Assembly: GCA_030789695.1 (NCBI GenBank)
Contig: CM061142.1
Location: forward strand, 278,559,043-278,623,042
DNA from: Scilla litardierei
Lineage: Eukaryota > Streptophyta > Magnoliopsida > Asparagales > Asparagaceae
DNA length: 64,000 nt
Reading direction: 5' to 3'
In this document: in pieces, positions 12,697 through 23,023 of the stretch
Position numbering within the stretch: the stretch's first letter is position 1
Layout of the letters: the number at the start of each line of letters is the position of its first letter
Made by a program: the position numbers and the translations under genes
Notes under the pieces: generated by a model
Told to the model about the DNA's origin: nothing
Database searches by the model: none
Seen by the model: the letters and a program-made list of their open reading frames with translations, nothing else

Positions 12697-12704
12697 TATA
12701 TATA
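12697..12704 (+). promoter_or_regulatory. TATA box of element C 5' LTR
   Basis: TATATATA directly after the palindrome cluster, followed by GAACCCT. It is conserved in the 3' LTR at 22053-22060. A likely U3 core promoter, so the RNA start should lie roughly 30 bp downstream. Confidence 0.65.
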
Positions 12705-13669
12705 GAACCCTGGGTTTTCCAGAAACGAGAGCTGGTTATTTTTTACTTTTTTCTTCATTTTGTGACGGCTGTAATTTCCCAGTTTTTGTAAGTTTTCAGA
12801 TCCTTGTGAAACTTTAGTATTATCTGAATTGCTTTACTACCATTGCATTTCTATTGTCTGGTCATGATTTTTACGGTCGATTTCTGTTTAGATCGCTTTT
12901 TACTAAATATGTGTGAGTAGTTCCCAAATCTGGGATTTTGGCGGAAACCCCTTCGTGGGTTCTCCCCGATGCATCCATAGGGTTAGGAAATCGATAGGGA
13001 TTAGAAATCTAACGGTTACGCGGGGTGTTTTATTGTCATCGGCGGGAAAAAGACCGCATTTGACCGTCGGGCCAATGGGGAATAAACTTGGCGGTTGACT
13101 CCCTAGCCATAGCTCACGCCCTTAGCGTAGACGCCAAATCTTAGCGTGCGGGAGCGGCAGGATGAGACATTGGGAGTTATCGTTGTGAGCTTAGTGCTCC
13201 CGGAGTCGATCAGTGTTAATGGACACGGGAGTGCCCACTGATCGAACCCGGGAAGTCCGGCGTATCATCCTGGGCACGGACCGGAATATCGGGCCCATGG
13301 GACGCTGGTACCACTCTTAGATGCAACGTCTCACCATTAGACCCTAATTCCAATCGATATCCTACCCGTAGGCCGTATCGGCGAGAATCGCATGATAGGG
13401 TGGAAACCAAAGTCCCGGGTTTTTCATTTATATTGTCTATACCTTGCATTCCATTTATCGTGACAACCATTTACCCGATCCGGGCTAGCTCGCCCATGGG
13501 GTGAATTTGATCCTCTTTGACACAAGCACATCCATGCCTACCTGAGTTCGACCCCCAAGCCACACTACAACACCGTGCGCTTGTGGTTACAAATATTTAA
13601 ATCTCACGCCCCCGATCTTATCGTTGCACACACATAGAACACCCAACAAGCGGGGGGCGTCAAGCTTTA

Positions 13670-13687
13670 TGGCGCCGTTGCCGGGGA
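13670..13687 (+). other. Primer-binding site, tRNA-Asp type
   Basis: TGGCGCCGTTGCCGGGGA lies seven bases after the 5' LTR. It is complementary to the 3' end of plant tRNA-Asp, the usual primer of Athila-type elements. Confidence 0.85.
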
Positions 13688-14444
13688 GGCAACGTGCTTG
13701 TTATTTTTGGATTTCATGAACCCTTGTGTCTAGCTCTCATCCCTACCTCGCGATAATTTTCGCACTCTACACTTTTTAATTTCACTTGTACATATTGTAG
13801 ATAGTAATTGTATAGAACTGATTGACTGAATCGTCGTGCTGCCGTCGCTACATTCGCTCCCCGTTTATGCAACCCGTGCTTTTGACGTATTTGCTATTTG
13901 TGCAGTTCTCTCTTTCTCCTTTCTTATATGTTCTCCGCCCCACGACGAGGATGTTGCATGCAGTTTCGGGAGACATCTGGGATCACTCGCACCACATCCG
14001 CTGTTTGGCATGAAGCTTGGCAGAATCCCTAAATACTTCGAATGTACTATCCTTTCTTGCTGCCGCTGTGGAAAATCAGAGGAGGTATCATGATATGTAG
14101 CAGCACCTTGCCACGGCAACTCTCTTTCCTCATGATGAAGTGGCGTATATCGACATTCCTGGTTCCGAGTTTAGTGAGGAAGAATTGTTCGCGGAGTTTT
14201 GTCAGGAGAACCATCAGGCTGAGTCTGTGGGTTACATTGGGCAGGAACCGATCTATTCCTCACAGACTTCTATCGAGCATCCCGGATCTTTGGACAACGA
14301 GGAAGCTAGAAACAGTTGTGGGGAACCATCGACTGTTGAAACCTGTTTTCACTTAGAAGCCTTCTTCCCGGATAATTATTATGAGCTTGAAAGAGACCCA
14401 ATGCCTTCCTCGGTCATTCCCATAATACCTCGCGAGACTTTGCC
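13688..14444 (+). other. Element C leader where gag and protease are missing
   Basis: Only about 750 bp separate the PBS from pol, whereas a gag plus protease would need roughly 2 kb. Short frames here overlap in different registers and show no gag core, zinc knuckle or protease motif. Near 14080-14440 a frame shows acidic residues with repeated EE and PG, possibly the far end of the ancestral polyprotein. I infer an internal deletion. Confidence 0.6.
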
Positions 14445-17400
14445 ATGCGGAACCCGACTGGGAGTGAGGTTCTGGATGCTGGCTTTCAAAAAATCCACGA
14501 AGAACTCCTTTCGCTTGAGGATGCTCAGCTTGAGAAGTATGCGTCGGGGCCTCATGAAGTTGAGATGAAAGAGTTACCCCCGGGGCTAAAGTATGAATAT
14601 TTGGGGACGGGCTCGACCCTGCCGGTCATAGTGAACTCCTCGCTGCCTGAAGACCAGATGACCAAACTTCTTAGTGTTTTAAAAAGGTTTAAAGGAGTTT
14701 TCATATATGCAATTGAAGATTTAAAAGGGGTTAGCTTAGGCCTCTACTCACACAGAATACTGCTTGAAGATGAGCAAGCCTCCTCGATTGAGTCGCAGCG
14801 GAGGCTAAATCCCATAATGATGGAAGTTGTGAAAAAGGAGATTGTTAGGCTTCTACATGTCGGTATCATATACCCTATCTCCGATAGTCACTGGGTTAGC
14901 CCGGTGCATGTCGTACCAAAGAAAGGAGGGATGACGGTGGTTCGCAACGAGAAGAACGAGCTAATACCAACGAGGACCGTCACGGGGTACAGGATGTGCA
15001 TTGACTATAGAAAGCTGAACAAGGCTATGAGGAAGGATCATTACCCTCTCCCCTTCATTGATCAGATGCTCGAGAGGCTGGCGAAGCACAACTATTTCTG
15101 TTTCATGGACTGGTACTCCGGATTCCTTCAAATCCCTATTCATAACGATGACCAGGAGAAGACGACTTTCACTTGTCCATTTGGGACATATGCCTATAGA
15201 AGAATGCCGTTCGGACTTTGTAACGTCCCTGCTACATTCCAAAGACTCATGTCAGATATCTTCTCCGACTACTCCCAGGACATCATGGAGGTTTTCATGG
15301 ACGATTTTTTCGTCTATGGAACTAAGTTTGACTCGTGCCTCAGTAATCTAACTAAAGTCCTGGAGAGATGTCAGGAAAAGGGATTAGTCCTGAACTGGGA
15401 GAAATGCCACTTCATGGTCCAAGAAGGGGTCGTGCTGGGTCACGTCATCTCATCGAGGGGAATCGAGGTTGATAAGGCTAAAGTTGAGGTGATTGAAAAG
15501 CTTCCGCCACCCCTCAATCTTCGAGGAGTCTGTGGTTTTTTAGGACATGCGGGATTTTATCGCCGCTTCATAAAAGACTTCTCGAAGATTTCCAGGCCGC
15601 TGACCCAACTCCTCGTGAAGGACGCGTCTTTCGTCTTCGACGAGGAGTGTGTAGAAGCCTTCCGCACCCTGAAGCAAGCTTTGATTTCCGCGCCTATAAT
15701 ACAGCCACCGGACTGGAATCTACCCTTCGAGCTAATGTGCGACGCTAGTGATTATGTCGTTGGTGCCGTCTTGGGTCAGAGGAAGGATAAAAACTTGCAT
15801 GTCATATATTACACGAGCAAAACCCTTGACGCCGCCCAAAGAAATTATACTACCACGGAAAAAGAGTTGCTAGCAGTCATCTACGCCATGGACAAGTTCC
15901 GGCAATATCTCGTTGGTGCCAAGGTGATCGTGCACACAGATCACGCGGCCCTCAAATACCTATTGAGTAAGAAGGAAGCTAAGCCGCGGCTCATTAGATG
16001 GATTCTCCTCCTCCAGGAATTCGACCTGGAAATCAGAGACAAGAAGGGGGCGGAGAATGTGGTTGCCGATCACCTGTCCAGAATGTCTACCCTCGATTTG
16101 AACGCTACTCCGATCAATGATTCGCTCCCTGACGAGCATCTTTTCTCTGTCTCTTCCTCCTGGACCCCCTGGTACACCGACATCGCAAATTATCTGGCTT
16201 GTGCCATCGTCCCCCACAATGTGAGCTACCAGCAGAAGAAGAAATTCTTCAATGAGGTCCGCAAATTTTATTGGGATGACCCCCATCTGTACAAAACCTG
16301 CAATGATGGTGTGATACGAAGATGCATCCCCGAAACTGAGGCGACCTCCATAATTTCCCACTGCCACGGTCAGCAATGTGGAGGGCATGCGAGCACCTAC
16401 AAGACTACTGCGAAAATTCTCCAGAGCAGATTCTACTGGCCAACCCTCTTCAAAGACACACATGCTTATGTCCAGGCCTGCGACAAGTGCCAAAGGACGG
16501 GGAATATCTCCAAAAGGAATGAGATGCCTCAACACTACATCCTGGAGGTAGAAATCTTCGATATGTTGGGAGTGGACTTCATGGGACTGTTCCCTTCCTC
16601 TTCAGGGAACCAGTATGTCTTGGTAGCCGTGGACTACGTATCGAAGTGGGTTGAAGCGATAGCCAGCCCAACCAATGATTCCAGAGTGGTGGCCAAGTTC
16701 TTTAAAAACAACATCTTCACGCGGTTCAGTGTACCTCGAGTCCTAATCAGTGATGGAGGGAGCCACTTTATAGAGAAGAAATTCGAGGCTCTCTTGAAAA
16801 AGTACGGGGTACAACACCGGGTGGGGCATGCCTACCACCCGCAGACCAGCGGTCAGGCAGAAGTCTCTAACCGGGAGATCAAAAGCATACTAGAAAAGAC
16901 GGTGGCCAACTCTAGGAAGGATTGGTCATCAAAACTTCCTGACGCGCTTTGGGCTTACAGGACGGCATTTAAAACTCCGATTGGCACAACCCCCTACCGT
17001 CTTGTCTACGGGAAGGCATGACATCTGCCCGTGGAATTGGAACATAAAGAATTTTGGGCAATCAAGAACCTAAACTTCGACGCCAAGGAGGTTGGAAGGC
17101 ACCGGAAGTTACAACTTAACGAGCTCGACGAGATCCGGCTCAATGCTTATGAAAATGCCAGGATTTATAAGGAGAAGCTAAAGCGGTGGCATGATAAGCG
17201 CATCTTGAAGAGAGAATTCAAGGAAGGAGACTTAGTCCTCCTATTCAATTCAAAGCTGAAGCTCTTTCCTGGAAAGCTCAAGTCAAGGTGGTCGGGACCT
17301 TTCCGTGTCACCAAAGTTTTCCCGCATGGGGCTATTGAAATAATGGGAAGAGATGAGCCATTTAAATTCAACGGGCAGCGCCGGAAACACTATACGGTAG

Positions 17401-17474
17401 GAGAACCAGAACTCCCTCCGGTCGGAATCCTAGCGACCGACAACTCTTCCTCAAACCCTCCGGACCCTAATTGA
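14445..17474 (+). pseudogene. pol: Element C pol: RT, RNase H, integrase (one in-frame stop)
   Basis: This frame encodes the enzymes that copy element RNA into DNA and integrate it. From residue 1 of the ATG at 14445: RT with [12 protein letters not shown] near residue 150 and catalytic FMDD near 283; RNase H with [13 protein letters not shown] near 431 and [11 protein letters not shown] near 496; integrase zinc finger (HCHG...CDKCQ) from about 637; integrase core with acidic residues at MGVDFMG-like, SDGGSHF and AEVSNREIK positions (about 710, 769, 806). A TGA at 17019-17021 interrupts the frame after residue 858; the same frame continues to 17474 with the integrase C-terminal part, including ELEHKEFWAIKNLNFD. 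All catalytic motifs look intact. Protease is absent upstream. The large minus frame at 16535-15960 is an antisense shadow. Confidence 0.93.
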
Positions 17475-17520
17475 CCACCATATGAGGCGTCGAGCGAACG
17501 ACGTTAAACAAAAGCGCTTC

Positions 17521-17536
17521 ATGGGAGGCAACCCAT
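17521..17536 (+). ncRNA. Conserved post-pol hairpin
   Basis: ATGGGAGGCAACCCAT folds as a 5-bp stem with an AGGCAA loop, shortly after pol, preceded by AAAAGCGCTTC. From memory, similar GGGAGGCAACCC motifs follow pol in other plant Ty3/gypsy elements. The role is unknown; an RNA structure for packaging or splicing is possible. Confidence 0.5.
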
Positions 17537-17660
17537 GTTCTGCACTCTCACCCTTGTTTTTAGATTTCTTAACTATATTTTATTTATTTTATTTTAATAA
17601 TTAAATTCAGCTACGAGATCATCCGTCAAGAAACTCAGGCCAATCGTGAATTTCTGCAGG

Positions 17661-18020
17661 AAACAAGTCCTCACCCGATCGGGTGACTACTGAACCGATC
17701 GGGTGAGACGTATCAGTCGATGGCCATATCAGCTCCCCTTGCGAACCGGTCGGGTGAATCTGAGCTGGGACCAGGTGGCCGGTCGTGTGAGATAGCTGAA
17801 CTCTTCGGGAAATTCGGGGATGGGTCAACCGATCGGTTGAACTGAAGCTGAGGTCGGGTGGTGTCTGGGTGGAAAGCACAGTGCTCTCGGGAGAATTTGG
17901 GAAGCAGTCAACCGATCGGGTGAAAACTCATCTGATCGGTTCACCTGTAGCTGTTGGCCGACAAGAATTTTTCGAAATTTATCCACCCGATCGGGTGAGA
18001 ACTCACCCGATCGGTTCATT
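17661..18020 (+). repeat. Internal palindromic cluster ahead of the extra ORF of element C
   Basis: The same CCGATCGG-centred motif as in the LTR (for example CACCCGATCGGGTGA, AACCGATCGGGTGA) recurs at least ten times between pol and the extra ORF. It is followed within 10 bases by a TATA-like sequence, repeating the LTR arrangement inside the element. Confidence 0.85.
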
Positions 18021-18028
18021 TTCGCCCC

Positions 18029-18036
18029 CATAAATA
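18029..18036 (+). promoter_or_regulatory. Candidate internal promoter (TATA-like) for the Athila ORF
   Basis: CATAAATA followed by CCCC lies about 450 bp upstream of the preferred ATG at 18483 and directly after the palindrome cluster. The arrangement copies the LTR promoter, so an internal promoter for the downstream ORF is plausible. This is inference only. Confidence 0.4.
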
Positions 18037-18482
18037 CCCCTGTCGCACGATATCATCCACCCGACCCCAAAATCCCCTTCACGCGATCTCCCACCCTCCA
18101 ACTGTCGAATCGACCTCCTCCATCCAACCTACTGCCCCAAAATCTTCACCCCCACTCATTTCCATACTCCCCCACCCTCGCAACCTCGACATCATCAACA
18201 TTCCCTCATCAAAACATCCAAACCCTAACCCTAACCCCCAAATTTTCGAAAATTTCGATTCTTGTCGGATCAGCGAGCGGTGGCTTCCCAAATTGCTTCC
18301 TTATATTGTGTGGGGTCTTTGGAGTGCTTGTTCTTGCACCATTGATGGGTAAACTCCTTCCACTATTCACTTTCATTTCATTTTTTTTGAAATATCCTGA
18401 GTTTGTGTTTGCACCATTTATCTGCTTCATCACCTTCATAAGCACTATATCACACCCCATCGTTCTCCCCCGCGCCATCCCC

Positions 18483-19712
18483 ATGTCCGGGAAAGGAAAG
18501 GAAATAGCCTCATCGTCACACAGACATCCCCTATACGGCCCCTTTTCCACATCTTTCCTCGGCATAAACCCTACGTCTGAGGAGCAATCTGATCGCTTAC
18601 AAGCCCTCCTTCATCGCCCTATCCGACCTACTCTTTTCGTAGACTTCCCCACTCTACGATCCCTTGGGCTCTTTAGGGGCGTCTGTGCACTTTTTCGCTT
18701 CATAGGTTGTGATTATCTTCTGCAGACCCAAGCCAATACACACAGAAATCTCACACTTGAATTCATCAGTTCTCTCGAGGTGTCTAATCATGGTTTCACC
18801 TTCTGGGCCTTCAATTGTGATTTTTCCATGAGCTTCGACACGCTTAACAACATTCTACACTTCCCCAACCCCGATTTCCGTGTTGAATGCTCTACTCATG
18901 ATCGATCTGACGTCTTTTCTCACTTCCGGGCTGATGGTGTTTGGCAACGATTCACCCGATATACCTCGTTTCCAGCGGTAGCCCTCGCCTCCTACATCAT
19001 ACACCCTTGCTACTGTTTCGCCCACTGCTTTCTTGCCAACACCATTTTCGCTCGCGTTGATGTATCCGTGGTGTCTCGAGACGAGCTACTCTTCCTCTAT
19101 GCCATGTCCCATGACCGGATCCATGGCACTATCCCTTTGCCCATAAACACCGCCCATTGGATCATCCATGAGCTCTTATCCGTCAGTCACGCCGTTTCAG
19201 GCTCTATCTGCTGTGGGGGTATTATCACTCTTATTGTCAGTTGTGTCTTGAGGATGCCCTCCGACCTCCCTATTGTCCCGGGACGTAACCGTATCGACCG
19301 CGACTACTTAATCTCTATCGGTATGCTTACTCCTTTTGGGGAGGATCGTGCTGCCTATCTCTATAGTCCTGCCTACACTCCTTTTGCCATCCTCCCACCC
19401 TCATCTCCGGAGCGTTTCCCCTTACACCTTACACACCTACCCTGGGAGTTCTACCCTGATCCTTGGTACGCTTCGCTCGTCCACTTCCCACCTAGGGACC
19501 CTCCCGATTGGCACCCATGTGTTGGTCCACCCCGTCCCACCATCATCCACCACGATCCACCGATACATCCCGACCCTCCGGTAGTCCCACCTGTTGCCCC
19601 TCCTTCTCCTATTCGCACACCCTCTCCTTCGTCCTCGGAGGATTCCTTCTACCATTATTCGCCACCCTCTTCGCCGTCTCCCTACCATTCTACCGCTAGC
19701 GACTCCGATTGA
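18483..19712 (+). CDS. Athila-type extra ORF (ATHILA ORF-1-like, in env position)
   Basis: The frame is open from 18306, but I prefer the ATG at 18483 (MSGKGKEIASSS), because Athila ORFs commonly begin with a short basic-serine leader; the 59 codons before it look like translated leader. The 409-residue product matches the ATHILA ORF-1 pattern (PF03078): LLHRPIRPTLFVDF near the start, LTLEFISSLE and FWAFNCDFSMSFDTLNNILHFP in the first half, then SRDELLFLYAM and SGSICCGGIITLIVSCVL. The C-terminal ~90 residues are Pro/Ser-rich with an acidic end. Two hydrophobic stretches (SYIIHPCYCFAHCFLANTIF and the GGIITLIV segment) could be membrane-associated. It lies after pol, where env-like genes sit, but no viral fusion motif is visible. 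The frame is intact, unlike pol. Function is unknown. Confidence 0.8.
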   Translation: MSGKGKEIASSSHRHPLYGPFSTSFLGINPTSEEQSDRLQALLHRPIRPTLFVDFPTLRSLGLFRGVCALFRFIGCDYLLQTQANTHRNLTLEFISSLEVSNHGFTFWAFNCDFSMSFDTLNNILHFPNPDFRVECSTHDRSDVFSHFRADGVWQRFTRYTSFPAVALASYIIHPCYCFAHCFLANTIFARVDVSVVSRDELLFLYAMSHDRIHGTIPLPINTAHWIIHELLSVSHAVSGSICCGGIITLIVSCVLRMPSDLPIVPGRNRIDRDYLISIGMLTPFGEDRAAYLYSPAYTPFAILPPSSPERFPLHLTHLPWEFYPDPWYASLVHFPPRDPPDWHPCVGPPRPTIIHHDPPIHPDPPVVPPVAPPSPIRTPSPSSSEDSFYHYSPPSSPSPYHSTASDSD

Positions 19713-21381
19713 CCCCCCCTTGCATATCTCTGCATTGTCACGATCATATCTTTTCGCTAGCATTGTCACGTCTAGTTTGGGGGAAGTCAAATTTTTGGGT
19801 GTGTTGTCGTGTTTTATTTTTCTTTATGTGTTTGTTTATTTATCATGTCGTGTGATTTTCTTTCTTTACTTTAATTTTCTTTTCTTTTTTTTCTCATGTC
19901 GTGTGGTGTGTTTTTTATATTTATTTCTTATTTTCATTTTGGTTTGCTTGATTTTCTTATTTTCATGTCTTTTTGTGTCTGTGCGTATTCATTGCACTCC
20001 CGTATTCATTGCACTCCCGTATTTAATTCTATTGCATTGAGGATTTCGTGTCTTATATTCATTGCACTCCCGTATTTAATTCTATTGCATTGAGGGCAAT
20101 GCAAGCTTCAACTTGGGGGAGTCGCACTTTGTGCGTCATTTGAGTCTTTCTTTTTTGTTTTTGAGTCGTTTTTCTCCATCTTTTTCTTTTTCTTTTTCTT
20201 TTCTTCTTTTTATCTCTTTCTCCTAGAGATGAACCCTATGATGAATTGCCACAAAATCACACACACCTAGCATAGCATCGATAATCACATTCACTAACCC
20301 TAGGATATCGAGCCCCCCTGCATTTCACGCATCGTGGGTCCACTTAGCTTTTTGTGAGTCGTACGTCCTGCTTAGCTGTGTGGTGTGCTTCTACTTTGTG
20401 ATTTTACTTTGTATACCTGTCCAGGAATGACCCCTAGATTATCATGTTTCGATTTGAATATGCGGTATTTATTTCTCATGTCTGCTTCTGCATGCTTTAT
20501 GTATATCGTGTACTTCAATTCGCATGTGTTTAGATAACCCATGCTCTAACAATTAAGGACTAGGATAACCCATTTAGCCCATGCTCTAACTAGCGAGAAT
20601 AGTTTCCTTTGCCCAAGTGTTTAGATTCCGATTTCTTTTTTGTTTTACTTGGTGAAAATCCCCTCGTCGTGTACCGTTCTCCCACTTAGGAGAGTACACA
20701 TGTATATACCCCAATATCCAAAAAAATCCAAAAAAAGGAGAAAAGAAAAGAAAAACCCAAAAAGAAGAGAAAAGAAAAGAAAGAAAAAAATTGTATAGCC
20801 AAAAAGCCAAAAAAAAATACATATATCCAAACCCCAAAAAATTTCCGTGTGAATGTTTCCCCTACCTGCCGAGAATAAAGGGAAGGCGAGAATTTGCACC
20901 GAGTGTTCTTCTCCACATCATCTTAACCCCCATCGGTTTCGAAAACAATTGGCTTAGGAACTTTTTTAGCTATTATCTTGGCTATAGTGGAGTGATTTCC
21001 TTAACCCTAGTTGTGGAGTCCCTGGCACATGATATGTTTCGATTCTCTCTCTATTCTCATGCATGCTTGAACTATATATTCACCGCTTAATTCAATTCGA
21101 ATCGATATTTGGGTCATTTCCTGGATTTGTGTATATCGAGCTTTATCGCACATCGTAGATAGTGACACGGACTGCTAGCGCACGACCACACTCACTCGCG
21201 CTTCACCGCGTGGGCCCACGATACTTGTCTGGACTCGTATTCCTTGGTTTAGTGATGGGATTTGGCGTTTGCTTGCTTGGTGTGTCGTTTTTAATTTTGT
21301 TGGCACTGACGGGTGATCTAGGATATAGAGTTTTCTTTTTCTCTCTTTCTCCCTATTTTTCCTCTCCGAGCTCCTACTCTA
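19713..21381 (+). other. Element C long 3' non-coding region
   Basis: No coding sequence. T-rich blocks (19800-20220) alternate with an A/G-rich block (20700-20830) where all frames are low-complexity. A repeated segment with CATTGCACTCCCGTAT occurs three times at about 19988-20075. Purine tracts like the real PPT occur at about 19774 (AGTTTGGGGGAA) and 20109 (AACTTGGGGGAG). An isolated, conserved-looking but non-coding 3' region of this kind is typical of Athila elements. Confidence 0.6.
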
Positions 21382-21424
21382 ACTCGTCTTCCTCGAGGAC
21401 GAGGAAGAGTTTAGCTTGGGGGAT
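21382..21424 (+). promoter_or_regulatory. Hairpin and polypurine tract before the 3' LTR of element C
   Basis: Arms CTCGTC (21383-21388) and GACGAG (21398-21403) flank TTCCTCGAG, followed by AGCTTGGGGGAT (21413-21424), which ends two bases before the LTR. The tract primes plus-strand DNA synthesis. Element A carries the same arrangement at 10-51 with one compensated base-pair change. Confidence 0.75.
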
Positions 21425-21426
21425 TT

Positions 21427-23018
21427 TGACGTGCGTTTATATTTCATATATTTGCGCACGTTTTCTTCCGTGTTTTTCCGTATTTTACCGCCGTCTTATA
21501 TTCGTTTTCTCGTGTTTTCTTGTTTTCTTTCACTTTTCTGTGTTTTCCGTATTTTGCAGGAGTTTACTGGCATAAGGGACATAAAACGACGATATTGCAA
21601 GTCCCCGGAGCAACGGGAGGAGTCACGCGTGATCCAGGGGGTCAAACGACGATGATATCATCTTTCGGCCCCTCACCCGGTCGGTTGGTCATCTTCAACC
21701 GATCGGGTGATGCACGCGTGCACCACCCGGACGCAGCTTGGAGCTCACAAGAAGTCACCCGGTCGGTTCAGTGACCGGGTCAAAAGCCCAAACTCTCTGG
21801 AATTCGAAGCTGATTGCCAACCGATCGGGTGACCTTCACCCGATCGGTTCACCTGTAGCTGAATCTCAAAAGCCAAGACACGAAGATCCAACCGGTCTCC
21901 TCACCCGGTCGGCACCAAGATCCAACCGGTCACATCCATGCTTCAACCGACCGGTTCATCCTGACTGGGTGAAGTCCCGCATCTCGCTGCCAAAGTTTGA
22001 AGCAGGTCACCCGATCGGTTGACTTGTCAACCGATCGGGTGATATCTTTTCCTATATATAGAACCCTAGGTTTTCTAGAAACGATAGCTGGTTATTTTTT
22101 ACTGTTTTCTTCATTTTGTGACGGCTGTAATTTCCCAGTTTTTGTAAGTTTTTGGATCCTTGTGAAACTTTAGTATTATCTTAATTGCTTTACTACCATT
22201 GCATTTCTATTGTCTGGTCATGATTTTTACGGTCGATTTCTGTTTAGATCGCTTTTTACTAAATATGTGTGAGTAGTTCCCGAATCTGGGATTTTGGCGG
22301 AAACCCCTTCGTGGGTTCTCCCTGATGCATACATATGGTTAGGAAATCGATAGCGATTAGGAATCTAACGGTTACGCGGGGTGTTTTATTGTCATCGGTG
22401 AGAAAAAGACCGCCTTTGACCATCGGGCCAAGGGGGAATAAACTTGACGGTTGACTCCCTAGCCATAGCTCATGCCCTTAGCGTAGACGCCAAATCCTAG
22501 CGTGCAGGAGCGGCAGGATGAGACGTTGGGAGTTATCGTTGTGAGCTTAGTGCTCCCGGAGTCGATCAGTGTTAATGGACATGGGAGTGCCCACTGATCG
22601 AACCCGGGAAGTCCGGCGTATCATCCTGGACACCGATCAGAATATCGGGCCCATGGGACGCTGGTACCACTCTTAGAGGCAACGTTTCACCATTAGACCC
22701 TAATTCCGATCGCTATCCTACCCATAGGCCGTATCGGCGAGAATCGCACGATAGGGTGGAAACCAAAGTCCCGGTTTTTTCCTTTATATTGTCTATACCT
22801 TGCATTCCATTTACCGTGACAACCATTTACCCGATCCGGGCTAGCTCGCCCATGGGGTGAATTTGATCCTCTTTGACACAAGCACATCCACGCCTCCCTG
22901 AGTTCGACCCCCAAGCCACACTATAACACCGTGTGCTTGCGGTTACAAATATTTAAATCTCACGCCCCCGATCTTATCGTTGCACACACGTAGAACACCC
23001 AACAAGCGGGGGGCGTCA
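21427..23018 (+). repeat. 3' LTR of element C
   Basis: 1592 bp, collinear with 12071-13662, with palindromes at 21673-22045 and TATA at 22053-22060. It ends GGGGGGCGTCA and is followed by the target duplication GTGAC (23019-23023). Confidence 0.95.
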
Positions 23019-23023
23019 GTGAC

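Larger units (their letters stand above)
12071..13662 (+). repeat. 5' LTR of element C
   Basis: It is 1592 bp long and the same length as the 3' LTR. It contains TTGCAGG about 130 bp in, a palindrome cluster (12311-12690), a TATA box (12697) and a downstream U5-like part ending GGGGGGCGTCA. Differences from the 3' copy are scattered substitutions. Confidence 0.95.
12071..23018 (+). mobile_element. Element C: Athila-type Ty3/gypsy retrotransposon, complete ends, TSD GTGAC
   Basis: The element is 10,948 bp, with two 1592-bp LTRs (12071-13662 and 21427-23018) that start TGACG and end CGTCA. GTGAC is duplicated at 12066-12070 and 23019-23023. Order: LTR, tRNA-Asp type PBS, short leader without gag, pol (RT-RNase H-integrase), conserved hairpin, palindrome cluster with TATA-like box, extra ORF of the ATHILA ORF-1 type, long T-rich region, hairpin, polypurine tract, LTR. 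About 3% LTR divergence in the first 130 bases by eye suggests moderate age. It lacks gag and protease, and pol has one stop, so it cannot move alone. It is inserted in element B. Confidence 0.95.

Noticed and set aside
13664..13690. Possible tRNA gene near the element C LTR
   Set aside because: Only an 18-base match to a tRNA 3' end exists, which is the primer-binding site; no cloverleaf.
15960..16535. 191-codon minus frame inside element C pol
   Set aside because: Antisense shadow of the RNase H-integrase region, which carries the real motifs on the plus strand.
18306..18482. Hydrophobic N-terminal extension as a signal peptide of the Athila ORF
   Set aside because: The 59 codons are T/C-rich leader, and a better Athila-like start follows at 18483; the signal-peptide reading is not supported.
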